Assembly: GCA_019637105.1 (NCBI GenBank)
Contig: JAHBWF010000011.1
Location: forward strand, 29,383-93,382
Reading direction: 5' to 3'
DNA from: Labilithrix sp.
GTDB lineage: Bacteria > Myxococcota_A > Polyangia > Polyangiales > Polyangiaceae
DNA: 64,000 nucleotides
Shown here: in pieces, positions 39,767 to 50,200 of the stretch
Numbering within the stretch: the stretch's first letter is position 1
Layout: every line of letters starts with the position of its first letter
Made by a program: the position numbers and the translations under genes
The notes under the pieces: model-generated
Database searches by the model: none
Told to the model about the DNA's origin: nothing
Seen by the model: only the letters and a program-made list of their open reading frames with translations

Positions 39767-40978
39767 ATGACGTCGCGCTCGCTGGTGGCTTCGCTCCTCT
39801 TCCTCTCCGCGGCCTGCACCTCGTGCAAGGACGACAAGCCGAGGTCGGACACTCCCCCACCGCCGCCGCCGCCGGTCGCCCCGGCGGCGGGCGCCTGCAG
39901 CAGCGGAGGCGGCGATCTCACCGACGCCGTCTCGGCGCCGTTCTTCGCGAAGAGCGCCGGGGGCTACTGCGTCGATCCGCAGGGCGAGATCAAGACGTAC
40001 GGCGAGAAGGGGAAGCTCTCGATGGACGAGGTCTGCACGACCGCGTTCGACGGCGAGTGCGAGGTCTACAAGCGCTTCGGGCTCAAGCGGGTCGTCTCGC
40101 TCCACTACGTGGACGGGAGCGGCAAGGGCGGCACCGTGGAGGTGAACCTCTCGCAGTTCGGCGACGTGCCTGGCGCGTACGGCATGTTCACGCTCCGCGT
40201 CGTCGCGGGCGATCCCGCCGAGCCGTCGACGCCGAAGCCGCTCGCGGCCGGCGCCGCCGCGGCCATCGGCACGGGCCGCGCGTACGTCTGGCGCGGCCAG
40301 CACCTCGCCGAGCTGCAGTACGTCAACGAGAACGAGTCGCCGGAGCAGCTCGCGAAGTCGAGCGAGGCGATCCTGACCACGGTCGGCAAGGAGATCGGCG
40401 ATCGGTTGCCGGGCCCGACGACGCTCCCGCCCGCCGCGCAGCTCCTCCCGGTCGACAAACGCGTCGCGAACGGCGTCGTCTTCCATCCGAAGGACGTCCT
40501 CGGCTGGCCGGCGACCGGGCCCGGCGCGGTCGGCTACTACAAGGACGGAGATCGCCGCTGGCGCGTCCTCTCGATCGTGAAGGACGACGCGGATCAGGCG
40601 AAGGACGCGTTCAAGACGATCAAGTCGAAGCCCGGCACCCTCCCGGTCGCGGCCACCGGCGACGAGGCCGCGCACGTCGTCGTCCCGTCCGCCGGCGAGG
40701 ACAAGGCGAGCGCGCCGAAGGTCGAGATGCTCGTCGCGCGCAAGGGCAACGTCGTGTGGGGCGTCGCCGACGAGGAGTACGCGCTGCGCGCGGCCTCGGG
40801 CCCCGATCGCGACAAGGCGCGCCTCTCCAAGGAGGAGGCCGTCGCCAAGATGAAGGAGCTGCTCGCGAGCCCCGCGCCGTCCGCGGCGGCCGACGGCGGC
40901 GCGGCGGAGGCCCCGGCGGGCGCGGGCCCGAAGCCCGCCCCGAGCGCGGCCCCCGACGGCGCCGCCCCGACGAAGTAG
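39767..40978 (+). CDS. DUF6599-like lipoprotein
   Basis: 403 aa from ATG 39767; SLVASLLFLSAACTSC lipobox start followed by a Pro-rich linker. The body (VYKRFGLKRVVSLHYVDG, VNLSQFGDVPGAYGMFTLRV, VWRGQHLAELQYVNENES) resembles DUF6599 proteins of unknown function, which are common in delta-proteobacteria. An Ala/Pro-rich C-terminus. Its stop faces the convergent RNase HII-like gene 7 bases away. Family assignment is by eye. Confidence 0.65.
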   Translation: MTSRSLVASLLFLSAACTSCKDDKPRSDTPPPPPPPVAPAAGACSSGGGDLTDAVSAPFFAKSAGGYCVDPQGEIKTYGEKGKLSMDEVCTTAFDGECEVYKRFGLKRVVSLHYVDGSGKGGTVEVNLSQFGDVPGAYGMFTLRVVAGDPAEPSTPKPLAAGAAAAIGTGRAYVWRGQHLAELQYVNENESPEQLAKSSEAILTTVGKEIGDRLPGPTTLPPAAQLLPVDKRVANGVVFHPKDVLGWPATGPGAVGYYKDGDRRWRVLSIVKDDADQAKDAFKTIKSKPGTLPVAATGDEAAHVVVPSAGEDKASAPKVEMLVARKGNVVWGVADEEYALRAASGPDRDKARLSKEEAVAKMKELLASPAPSAAADGGAAEAPAGAGPKPAPSAAPDGAAPTK

Positions 40979-40985
40979 CTCCGCC

Positions 40986-42044
40986 TCAGGTCCCGGCGAG
41001 CGCGGCCTCCTTCTTCCCGATCGACGTGCGCTCGAAGCAGCGCGGATCCACGCGGAGCTTCTTGCGGACGAGGGACGTCGCCTCGATGAACCGCGACGAG
41101 ACGGGGTCGTGGTAGCCGCTCGCGTCGGGCGCGTCGGGGACGTGCGCGCGATGCCAGCGCACCACGCGCCGCATCAGGTGATCGCGCGCCCACTTCCCGA
41201 CGAGGGAGGCGAGCCCGACGATGAGGTGGGTGTCGTCCGCGTCTCGCAGGAACGCGAGGCGGCCGACGCCCGGGAGCTGGTACTCGCTCCTCGCGCGGCC
41301 CTCGCAGAGGACGGTGTGGAGGCGGCCTCCGAGCGGGCCGAAGCGGTCGCCGTAGAAGTCGAAGCCGCCGACCTTCCCGCAGAACGCGTAGACGTCCTCG
41401 CCGGCGTCGGCGCGCGCGGCCAGCGCGAGGCGCTCCATCGTGTGGAGGTCGACGTCGAAGCGCGAGAGCCCGGCCTCGACCGCGTCGTTGAGCTTGCGCG
41501 TGCACACGATCGCGACGCGCACGCCGAGCACGTCGAGCCCGCGGGCCGCGAGGCGCTCGAGGTCCTTGGCGCAGCCCGCGACGGCCTCCGCGCTCGCGGC
41601 GAACGCCTCGCCGTCGGACGCCCAGCAGAGGTCGGCGTGGTGCGAGGGGCACGGCGCGCGCAGCGTCGCGTCGGAGTCGAGCGCGAGGGCTTCGAGCAGG
41701 GCCGCCGGCGCCCGCGGCGCGCTCGTCGTCCCCGCGGGCGCCGAGCGCGCGGCGATCGCGCGGGCCCAGGCCTCCCCGAGCGTGCTGTCGCCGCCGGCGA
41801 AGAGCTTCTTCGAGTCGCCGATCCGTTCGGCGAACGCGCGGCTCGGCTTCGTCGCGGCGATCTTCGCGCCGCGCTCGGCGTCGGCGCGCGCGAGCACCGA
41901 CGTGACGATGAGCGGCCCGAGGCGGGGGCCCATGCCGTTCTCGTCGATGCCCACGTAGTGCGAGCCGGACCAGGGGAACGCCTTGGGCGCGCGCGGCGTG
42001 GAGGGCACGGACGAGGCGCTACCGTGGTGACCTCGGCGGAACAA
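40986..42044 (-). CDS. Divergent ribonuclease HII-like protein
   Basis: 352 aa. After about 25 residues the sequence SGSHYVGIDENGMGPRLGPL matches the RNase HII/HIII start 'G.DE.G.GP..GP' with the catalytic Asp-Glu, followed later by GDSKKL. The later catalytic aspartate may be in FDVDLHTMERL or VGGFDFYGDRFGPL, and DPVSSRFIEATS parallels the C-terminal region. RNase HII cuts RNA in RNA-DNA hybrids, but this protein is much longer than typical HII (about 200 aa) and has M in place of R in the DExGRG motif. A conserved paralogue with altered activity is likely; substrate unknown. Confidence 0.7.
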   Translation of the reverse strand: MFRRGHHGSASSVPSTPRAPKAFPWSGSHYVGIDENGMGPRLGPLIVTSVLARADAERGAKIAATKPSRAFAERIGDSKKLFAGGDSTLGEAWARAIAARSAPAGTTSAPRAPAALLEALALDSDATLRAPCPSHHADLCWASDGEAFAASAEAVAGCAKDLERLAARGLDVLGVRVAIVCTRKLNDAVEAGLSRFDVDLHTMERLALAARADAGEDVYAFCGKVGGFDFYGDRFGPLGGRLHTVLCEGRARSEYQLPGVGRLAFLRDADDTHLIVGLASLVGKWARDHLMRRVVRWHRAHVPDAPDASGYHDPVSSRFIEATSLVRKKLRVDPRCFERTSIGKKEAALAGT

Positions 42045-42210
42045 GAGGCCGCGGCGCCCGGTTGATCGACGACACGCGCCGCCCGGTGGTATTCAGAGGT
42101 AGGCTTCTTGCTCGGAGACGCCCGATCGGTCGGGCTCGGTCGCCCGCGCTTCCTTCGAAAACCCCCACGAAAACGACAAGCTCGAGGGTGACGATTCCTC
42201 ACACAGCGCG

Positions 42211-42239
42211 TTGACCTTACAGAACCCGATGTTTAAGGT
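42211..42239 (+). promoter_or_regulatory. Sigma-70-type promoter for dksA
   Basis: TTGACC (42211-42216), 17-base spacer, TAAGGT (42234-42239), in a low-GC patch 91 bases upstream of the dksA start. Good -35 and spacing, fair -10. Confidence 0.55.
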
Positions 42240-42329
42240 GTCGGGCCCTTTGGGGGACGGTTACTCTCACGAGCTTCACACGGCTCAGCTCTGCGCGGGG
42301 TGAGGACCCCGCGCGCCGGAGGCAGGCGG

Positions 42330-42692
42330 ATGAACAAGGTCCAGCTCAAGAAGTTCAAGACGCTGCTCACGGAGAAGCGCGACGAGATCGTCAAGAAGGC
42401 GAAGCAGACGCTCGAAGAGGACATGACCCTCGACTCGAACGATCTCCCGGACGAGATGGACCTCGCGTCGAGCGAGTACCTCCAGTCCTTCACGTTTCGC
42501 CTTCGCGGCCGCGAGAAGGTCTTCCTCGACAAGATCGAGAAGGCCCTCCGTAAGATCGAGGACGGCAGCTTCGGTGTCTGCGAGGAGTGCGGTGAAGAAA
42601 TCTCCGTCAAGCGGCTCGAGGCGCGCCCGGAGACGACGCTCTGCATCCGCTGCAAGGAGGATCAGGAGCACCACGAGAAGAACTACACCTGA
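42330..42692 (+). CDS. dksA: DksA/TraR-family zinc-finger transcription factor
   Basis: 120 aa from ATG 42330 (MNKVQLKKFKTLLTEKRDEI) with GGAGG upstream. DksA binds in the RNA polymerase secondary channel and with ppGpp adjusts rRNA and amino-acid promoters. Seen: a long coiled-coil hairpin with DLPDEMDLAS at the tip, then the four-cysteine zinc finger FGVCEECGEEIS...LCIRCKE. Length is typical of the short DksA form. Monocistronic, as uvrA downstream is on the other strand. Confidence 0.92.
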   Translation: MNKVQLKKFKTLLTEKRDEIVKKAKQTLEEDMTLDSNDLPDEMDLASSEYLQSFTFRLRGREKVFLDKIEKALRKIEDGSFGVCEECGEEISVKRLEARPETTLCIRCKEDQEHHEKNYT

Positions 42693-42821
42693 CGGGCGCT
42701 CGGGCTTCGGCCCGCGGCTCGGACGAGGGGCGCCGTCTGCCGTCGCAAGGCAGAGGCGCCCGTGCCTCATTTGGGCCGTACGTCCGCTTCGGCTCGCTCG
42801 CCTCTGGCGCGAGCGCGGACG

Positions 42822-45746
42822 TCAGCGCGCCTCGGCGGCGGCGCCCTTCTTCTTCGACGTCTTCGCCTCCGCGCCCCGGCCGAGCACCTCGGCGAGGTAC
42901 GGCGCGGTGTGGGACTGCTTGCACGCCGCGACGGCCTCCGGCGTCCCCGCGGTGACGATGGTGCCGCCCTTGTCGCCGCCCTCCGGCCCGAGGTCGATGA
43001 CCCAGTCGGCGCACGCGACGACGTCGAGGTTGTGCTCGATGACCACGACCGTGTTGCCCTGATCGCGGAGCTCGAGGATCGCGCCCAGCAGGACCTCGAT
43101 GTCGGTGAAGTGCAGGCCCGTCGTGGGCTCGTCGAGCACGTAGAGCGTCCGGCCCGTGGCCTTGCGCGCGAGCTCGCGGGCGAGCTTCACGCGCTGGGCC
43201 TCGCCGCCCGAGAGGGTGGTCGCCGGCTGGCCGAGCGTGAGGTACCCGAGGCCGACCCGGCGGAGCGCGTCGAGGCGATCGCGCACGCGCGGGATCGTCT
43301 CGAAGAGCGGCAGCGCCTGCTCGACCGTCACCTCGAGCGCGTCCGCGATCGAGAGGCCGCGGTATCTCACCTCGAGCGTCTCGCGGTTGTAGCGCTTGCC
43401 GCCGCAGGTGTCGCAGGTGACGAAGATGTCCGGGAGGAAGTGCATCTCCACCCGGAGCACGCCGTCCCCCTGGCAGGCCTCGCAGCGCCCGCCCTTCACG
43501 TTGAAGGAGAAGCGCCCGGCCTTGTAGCCGCGCGCGCGCGCCTCCGGCAGGCCCGCGTAGAGCTCGCGGAGGAGCGAGAACACGCCCGTGTACGTCGCCG
43601 GGTTCGAGCGCGGTGTCCGGCCGATCGGCGCCTGGTCGATCGAGATGACCTTGTCGACGTGGTCGAGCCCTTCGACCGCGTCGCACTCGCCGATCGGCGC
43701 GGTCGCGGAGTAGAGCTTGGCGCGCGCGGCGGGCAAGAGCGTGTCGACGACGAGGCTCGACTTCCCGCTGCCGGACACCCCGGTGAAGCACGTGAAGAGC
43801 CCGGTGGGGACCTCGACGGTGACGTTCTTCAGGTTGTGCGCGCGGGCGCCCGCGATGCGCACAACGCCCTTGCCGCGGCTCTTGCGCGTCCGCGGGATGG
43901 GCAGGCGCTTCTTGCCGCTCAGCCAGGGCCCGGTGATCGACGCCGGGTCCTCCATGAGCTTCTTCGGCGTGCCCTGCGCGACGATCTGGCCGCCGTGGAC
44001 GCCGGCGCCCGGTCCCATGTCGACGACGTGGTCGGCGGAGAGGATCGCCTCGCGATCGTGCTCGACCACGAACACCGTGTTGCCGAGGTCGCGGAGGCGC
44101 GCCTGCGCCTCGATGAGGCGGGCGTTGTCGCGCGCGTGGAGGCCGACCGAGGGCTCGTCGAGGACGTACAGGACGCCGACGAGCGCCGCGCCGATCTGCG
44201 TGGCGAGGCGGATGCGCTGGCCCTCGCCGCTCGAGAGCGTCTGCGCGCTCCGGTCGAGCGAGAGGTAGTCGAGGCCGACGTCGATGAGGAAGCCGAGCCG
44301 CGCCGTGACCGCGCGGAGGAGCGGCTCGGCGACGGCGCCCTCCCGCGCCGAGAACTGCTGCGGCCCGCCGTCCTCGCCGAGGGTCGCGAGGAACGCGCGC
44401 AGCTTCTCGAGCGGCATCCGCCCGAGCTCGGCGACGTCCCGCTCGCCGAGCTTCACCGCGAGCGCCTCCGGCCTGAGCCTCCGGCCCTTGCAGGCACCGC
44501 ACGTGCGCGTGACGAGGAAGCGGCCGATCTCCTCGTCGCCGATCGCGCCCTCGTCCTCGTCGAGGTCGTCGAGGTCGTCGCGGGCGCCGATCGCGCCGCC
44601 GCCCTCCTCGAGGCGCGCCTCGAGGCGCGTCACGATGCCGACGTAGTTCTTCTTCGCCGCGCCGCGCCCGCGCGCCTTGCCCTTGCCGTCGACGTCCCCG
44701 CCGCCGAGGAGGAGCGCGCGCTTCGCGTCGTCGGGCTGCTTGCTCCACGGCTTGTCCGGGTCGACGCCGAGCGCCTCGACGGCGCGCGCGAGCTCGGTGG
44801 CGAGCGCGACCGAGCCGCGCCGGCCCCACGCCAGGATGACGCCCTCGCGGAGCGTGCGCTGCGGATCGCCGATGACGCGCTCGGGATCGACGACGGTGCG
44901 CGCCCCGAGGCCGTCGCACGACGGGCACGCTCCGTGCGGGCCGTTGAAGGAGAACATCCGCGGCTCGATCGGCGGCAGCGAGATCCCGCAGTCGACGCAG
45001 GCGAAGCGCTCCGAGAGCCAGAACGGCTCCTCGCCCTCGACCGCGACGAGCAGGCGGCCTTCGCCCGTCTTCAGCGCGAGCTCCACGCTGTCGGTGAGGC
45101 GGCCCTTCACGCCGTCCTTCAGCACGATCCGGTCGACCACGACGTCGAGATCGTGCGCCTTGCTCCGGTCGAGCTCGATCGGATCGCCGAGGTCGACGAC
45201 GGCGCCGTCGACGCGCGCGCGGACGAAGCCGTCTCGGCGGAGGCGCTCGAGCTCGAGCTTGAGCTCGCCCTTGCGCGCGCGCGCGACCGGCGCGAGGACG
45301 CTGAACCGCGACCCCTCGGGGAGCGCGAGGATACGGTCGACGATCTGCTGGACGGTCTGCGCCTCGATGCGCTTGCCGCAGCTCGGGCAGTGCGGGATGC
45401 CGACGCGCGCGAAGAGCAGGCGGAGGTAGTCGGCGATCTCCGTGACGGTCCCCACGGTGGAGCGCGGCGACTTCGAGAGCGGTCGCTGCTCGATCGCGAT
45501 CGCCGGCGAGAGCCCCTCGATGCGATCGACGTTGGGCTTCGCCAGCTGCTCGAGGAACTGGCGCGCGTACGCGGAGAGCGACTCGACGTAGCGCCGCTGA
45601 CCCTCGGCGTAGATCGTGTCGAACGCGAGCGACGACTTGCCCGACCCGCTCGGGCCCGTGAAGACGACGAGCTTTCCGCGCGGGAGCGATACGCTCACGT
45701 CGCGGAGGTTGTGCTGCCTCGCTCCTGTGACCACCAGGCGGTCCAT
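42822..45746 (-). CDS. uvrA: Excinuclease ABC subunit A
   Basis: 974 aa from ATG 45746 (MDRLVVTGARQHNLRDVSVS). UvrA is the damage-recognition ATPase of nucleotide excision repair, working with UvrB and UvrC. Both ABC modules are complete: Walker A GPSGSGKSSLAFDT and GVSGSGKSSLVVD, signatures LSSGEGQRIRLA and LSGGEAQRVKLA, Walker B LYVLDEPSVGLH and LYVLDEPTTGLH. Zinc modules CPSC.., CVDCGISLP...CPSCDG and CEACQGDGV...CDTCGGKRYN are present. A short Lys/Ala tail ends the protein. No frame breaks. Confidence 0.97.
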   Translation of the reverse strand: MDRLVVTGARQHNLRDVSVSLPRGKLVVFTGPSGSGKSSLAFDTIYAEGQRRYVESLSAYARQFLEQLAKPNVDRIEGLSPAIAIEQRPLSKSPRSTVGTVTEIADYLRLLFARVGIPHCPSCGKRIEAQTVQQIVDRILALPEGSRFSVLAPVARARKGELKLELERLRRDGFVRARVDGAVVDLGDPIELDRSKAHDLDVVVDRIVLKDGVKGRLTDSVELALKTGEGRLLVAVEGEEPFWLSERFACVDCGISLPPIEPRMFSFNGPHGACPSCDGLGARTVVDPERVIGDPQRTLREGVILAWGRRGSVALATELARAVEALGVDPDKPWSKQPDDAKRALLLGGGDVDGKGKARGRGAAKKNYVGIVTRLEARLEEGGGAIGARDDLDDLDEDEGAIGDEEIGRFLVTRTCGACKGRRLRPEALAVKLGERDVAELGRMPLEKLRAFLATLGEDGGPQQFSAREGAVAEPLLRAVTARLGFLIDVGLDYLSLDRSAQTLSSGEGQRIRLATQIGAALVGVLYVLDEPSVGLHARDNARLIEAQARLRDLGNTVFVVEHDREAILSADHVVDMGPGAGVHGGQIVAQGTPKKLMEDPASITGPWLSGKKRLPIPRTRKSRGKGVVRIAGARAHNLKNVTVEVPTGLFTCFTGVSGSGKSSLVVDTLLPAARAKLYSATAPIGECDAVEGLDHVDKVISIDQAPIGRTPRSNPATYTGVFSLLRELYAGLPEARARGYKAGRFSFNVKGGRCEACQGDGVLRVEMHFLPDIFVTCDTCGGKRYNRETLEVRYRGLSIADALEVTVEQALPLFETIPRVRDRLDALRRVGLGYLTLGQPATTLSGGEAQRVKLARELARKATGRTLYVLDEPTTGLHFTDIEVLLGAILELRDQGNTVVVIEHNLDVVACADWVIDLGPEGGDKGGTIVTAGTPEAVAACKQSHTAPYLAEVLGRGAEAKTSKKKGAAAEAR

Positions 45747-45855
45747 GGGGAACAGCCTTGTTAGCACGGTACAAAGCGGCGCGCTCAGGGAACCCCGCGA
45801 GCGGCCGCGCTCCCGAAATGTGCCGATCGGGATGGACGTCGAGGCCCGCGCGCGC

Positions 45856-47085
45856 TCAGCCGAGCGCGCGATCGAAATCGGCGACGAGGTCCGCCGTGCC
45901 TTCGAGCCCGCAGCTCACGCGGAGCAGGCCGTCCGCGATCCCCGCGAGCCGCCGCGCCTCGGCCGGCATGGTCGAGTGCGTCGTCGACGCGGGGTGGACG
46001 ACCAGCGTCCTCACGTCTCCGAGGCTGACGGCGTGCGTCGCGACCCGGAGCGACTCGAGCACGTCGCGGCCGCGACGAACGACGTCGCCGCCGCCCGGTC
46101 CGGCGGCGAGCTCGAACGACAGGAGCGCGCCGTAGGCGAACATCTGCCGCGTCGCGAGCGCGTGACCGGGGTGCGAGCTCAGCGACGGGTGATGGACCCT
46201 CGCGACGCGCGGGTGGCCCGCGAGGTGAGCCGCGAGCGCGGCCGCGGTGGCGCACGCCCGCTCCTGCCGGATCGCGAACGTCCGGAGGCCGCGCGCGACG
46301 AGCCAGGCCGACATCGGGGAGAGGACGCCGCCGAACCCCTTGATCACGGCGTCGCGGACCGCGGCCACGCGCGGCGCGCTGCCGGCGACGACGCCTCCGA
46401 TGACGTCCCCGTGACCGCCGATCCCCTTCGTCATCGAGTGGACGACGAGGTCGGCGCCGTGGGCGAGGGGAGCCTGGGCGAAGGGCGTCGCGAACGTCCC
46501 GTCGACCAGGACCGCCGGCCGCCCGGGGGCGTCGCGCGCGAGGCCGGCGATCGCGCCGATGTCGACGACGCCGAGCGTCGGGTTCGACGGCGTCTCCACG
46601 TAGAGCAGGCGCGTTCGCGGGTTCATCGCGTCGGCGTAGGCGGTCGCGTCGCCGTCGACGAACGTCGTCTCGATGCCGAGCTTCGGGAGGCGCTCGCGGA
46701 AGAGGCGCGCGCTCTCTGCGTACATCGATCGCGGCGCGACGACGTGGTCGCCGGCCTCGCACGTCGCGAGGACCGCGCCGGCGATCGCGGCCATCCCGCT
46801 CGCCGTCGCGCAGGCGGCCTCGGCGCCCTCGAGCGCGGCGAGCTTCGACTCCAGCGCGGCCACCGTCGGGTTCCCCCAGCGGCCGTAGATCCACGCGTCC
46901 TCCTCGCCGCGGAACGCGCGCGCGGCGTGCTCGGCGCTCGCGAAGGCGAACGCGCTCGACATCACGATCGGCGGATCCAACGATCCGTCCGCGGCGGGCG
47001 CCTCGCCGGCGTGGACGCAGAGGGTCGCGAGCGCGTCGGCGCGCCTCCGGAGCTGCTCGGTGTACGCGACGGCGGGATCGATCAT
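45856..47085 (-). CDS. Cys/Met-metabolism PLP enzyme (cystathionine gamma-lyase/synthase family)
   Basis: 409 aa. Fold type I PLP enzyme of the trans-sulfuration family: PPIVMSSAFAF, YGRWGNPTVAALESKLAALEG, ATASGMAAIAGAVL, YVETPSNPT, LVDGTFATPFAQAPLAHGAD and the PLP lysine in VVHSMTKGIGGHGD, with LVVHPASTTHS near the end. It could be cystathionine gamma-lyase, methionine gamma-lyase or O-acyl-homoserine sulfhydrylase; the sequence alone does not settle which. Stands alone between uvrA and the zinc-ribbon gene. Cytoplasmic. Confidence 0.9.
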   Translation of the reverse strand: MIDPAVAYTEQLRRRADALATLCVHAGEAPAADGSLDPPIVMSSAFAFASAEHAARAFRGEEDAWIYGRWGNPTVAALESKLAALEGAEAACATASGMAAIAGAVLATCEAGDHVVAPRSMYAESARLFRERLPKLGIETTFVDGDATAYADAMNPRTRLLYVETPSNPTLGVVDIGAIAGLARDAPGRPAVLVDGTFATPFAQAPLAHGADLVVHSMTKGIGGHGDVIGGVVAGSAPRVAAVRDAVIKGFGGVLSPMSAWLVARGLRTFAIRQERACATAAALAAHLAGHPRVARVHHPSLSSHPGHALATRQMFAYGALLSFELAAGPGGGDVVRRGRDVLESLRVATHAVSLGDVRTLVVHPASTTHSTMPAEARRLAGIADGLLRVSCGLEGTADLVADFDRALG

Positions 47086-47285
47086 GAGGCGAAGCTACCC
47101 CACAGCCGCCTCCGGGAGGGCAGCGCCGGCGAGCGGCAGGAGGCGAAGCGCCCCCGCGCCGCGAGCCCGACCGTCGCGCCGCCGGTCTGCGCCGCCGGAC
47201 GACAGGAACGGGACGAGACGAAGAGAGCGGAGAAAGGTCAGGGGTTTCGCGATGGGTTTCGTGCCTGTGATACCCTGAGAACGCC

Positions 47286-50200
47286 ATGCTCAAGGTCGAG
47301 TGCGAGTCGTGCAAGGCGCCCTACCAGGTCGACGAACGGCGCGTCCCGCCGACCGGGCTGAAGATGCGTTGCCCCAAGTGCGGGCACACGTTCCTCGTCA
47401 CCGATCCGTCGAAGGGCGCCGCGCCCGCGGAGGGCGGCGCGGCGCCGAAGCCGCCGCCGAAGAAGGCGACGATGGTCGGCCTCGCGCCGAAGCCTCCTCC
47501 GAGCGCGGCGGCGAAGGCCGCGCCGCCGGCGCCGATCGCCGCGGCGCCGTCCGTCCCGACGTGAAGCCAGCTGCGCCGCCGCGCCGAGCTTCGCCGCGAA
47601 AGCCCACGGCGCCCGCGATGCCCGCCGCGGCGCCGCCCGCCGTGCCGCCGTTCCCCGGCCTCGATGACCTCGACCTGCCTGCGCTCGCCGGCGACGCGTC
47701 GGCCTCCTCTACAGTGAACCGAGCGCCTGCGAAGGGCGCCCCGAAGGCTGTCCGAAGCCCCGTCGCGCGCCGCGCCCGCGCCCGCGCCCGGCTCCATGGG
47801 GGCCGCCGCAGTTCAGCTTCGGGGTCGATCTCCCCGGCCCTCGCGCCTCCCGCCTGCGGCATCATGCCGGCCAGCGAGGCGCTGGAACATCGACCTCCGG
47901 CGCCGAAAAAGCAGAGCGTCACCGCCGACCTCCCACGCGGTGGAGGAGGCGGTGGCGGCAGGTTCGGTGGCCGGCGATCTCCCGGCGTCGACCGGCGGCG
48001 GGTTCGGCAGCTTCGGCGATCTCCCGGCGTCGACCGGCGGCAGGTTCAGTGGCTTCAGCGATCTCCCGGCGGCGAAGGGCGGCGGCTTCGGCGATCTCGA
48101 TGGCGCTTCCCGGCGGCGATGCGCTCCCGATGGCGGGCGGCAGCTTCAGCGAGATCGATCTCCCCGTCGCTGCAGAACGATCTTTGCGCTCAGACCGCGG
48201 GCGCGGGCGCGCACCTCCCGTCGCCCGCGGGCGCGGGCGCGCACCTCCCGTCGCCCGCGGGCGCGGGCGCGCACTTGCCGAGCCCGTTCGACGCCGGCGC
48301 GCATCTGCCGACGGCGATGGGCGCGGGCGCGCATCTGCCGACGGCGATGGGCGCGGGCTCGCACTTGCCTGCGGCGATGAGCCCGAACGCGCACCTGCCG
48401 ACGGCGATGGGCGCGGGCTCGCATCTCCCTTCGCTCCCCGGCGGCAACGCCCACATGCCGATGGCCGTCTCCGACGATCGATTGCTCCCGAACAACCCGG
48501 GCCCCGCGCCGATCGCCTTCGGCGAGCTCGATCTCCCGCTCGTCGGCGGCGGCGAACCGCTCGGCGCGCCTCCGCCGCGTCCGCTCGGCGGGTTCGGCGA
48601 GGTGGACCTCCCGTCCGACAACGGGCCGCCCGCTTCCCTGTCGACGCCGAGCAGCGCGCCGGGCGCGGGCGGGATGGCGTTCGGCGAGGTCGACCTCGGA
48701 GGCAGCTCGGACTCCGGCACGCCGCTCGGACCGCCGCCGGCGACGAGCGCAGGGACGTTCGCGTTCCAGGAGGCGTCGCTCGACGCCGCCGGACCCGCCC
48801 CGGCCGCCGCCACGCCCGGCCGGCTGCGCCAGAGCGCGATCGACCGCCCGTCGTCGAAGCTGCCGAAGATCATCGGCGCCGCGCTCGTCGTCGTGGTCGT
48901 CGGCGGCGCGGCGCTCCAGCTCACGCCGCTCGGCGCGTTCGGCTACGTGTGGCTCGGCGACAAGCTCCACTCCGGGGAGAACGTCGCCGACGCGACGGCG
49001 AAGGCCGACGTCGCCCGCGCCAAGCTCGCGGCCGACACCTTCGCCGACGCGCAGCAAGCGGCCGACGACCTCGTCGAGGCGCGGAAGCGCGCGCCGCGCT
49101 CTCGGCCGCTCGGCGCGTACGCGGCGTTCGTCGAGTACATGAACCAGATCCGCTTCGGGATCGATCCCGCGCGCGCGGCGCGGGTCAGCACGTACCTCAC
49201 CGACATCCCGCCGGACGTCCAGGTCCCGTACCTGGCGGCGGCGCAGGCGGCGCAGGCGGCGCAGGCGGGCGACTGGAAGAAGGCGAAGGCCGCCGTCGGC
49301 ACGGCGGTCGCCAAGGAGCCGGCGGACGGCATCCAGCACGAGCTGTCGATCCTCAAGGGCGAGATCGCGCTCGCCGAGAAGGACCACGCCGCGGCGCTCG
49401 CCGCGTTCAGCGCGGCGCACGCGACGGGGGGCTCCGCGCGGACGTTCTTCGGGATCGCCCGCGCGCACGTCCTCGCCGGCGCGTACCCGAAGGCGCTCGA
49501 GGCCGTCGAGAGCACGCTCAAGGCGACGCCCACCCACGCCGGCGCGCTGACGCTCCGCGCGCAGCTCGTCTGGGAGACGCAGCGCGACGAGACGCCGGCC
49601 ACCAGGGACCTCGACGCCGTCCTCGACGAGAAGAACCGCAAGAACCTCGGCTCGGCGGAGCTTTCGTACGCGCTCTCGGCGAAGGGGTGGATCATGCTGG
49701 CGCGCGACCGCGCCGGTGAGGCGCGCGCCGCGTTCGACGAGGCCGTCAAGGTCGATCCGCGCAACGTGAGCGCGCTCGTCGGGCAAGGCGAGGTGCTCTA
49801 CGCGGACGGGCGGCACACCGAGGCCCTCACGCGCTTCGACGAGGCCGTGACGAAGGACCCGTCCAGCGTCGCCGCGGTCCTCGGCTCGGCGAAGACCAAG
49901 ATCTCGCTCGAGCGCCTCGCGGACGCGAAGGCGCAGCTCACCGCGGCCAGGCAGAAGGCGCCGAAGGACATGAACGTCGCCCTCTGGCTGGCGCGCGCCG
50001 AGGAGGCGCTCGGCAACAAAAAGGCGGCCGACGATCTGTACTCGACCGCGATCGATCTCGCCGATCCGCAGAACCCGGAGGCGATCGCCGCGTACGCCGC
50101 GTACGCGAAGTTCCTCGCGTCGCAAGGCAAGGCGGCCGAGGCCGCCGCGAAGCTCGAGGAGGCGCGGACCAAGCTTCCCGACACCGCGGCGCTCCACCGC

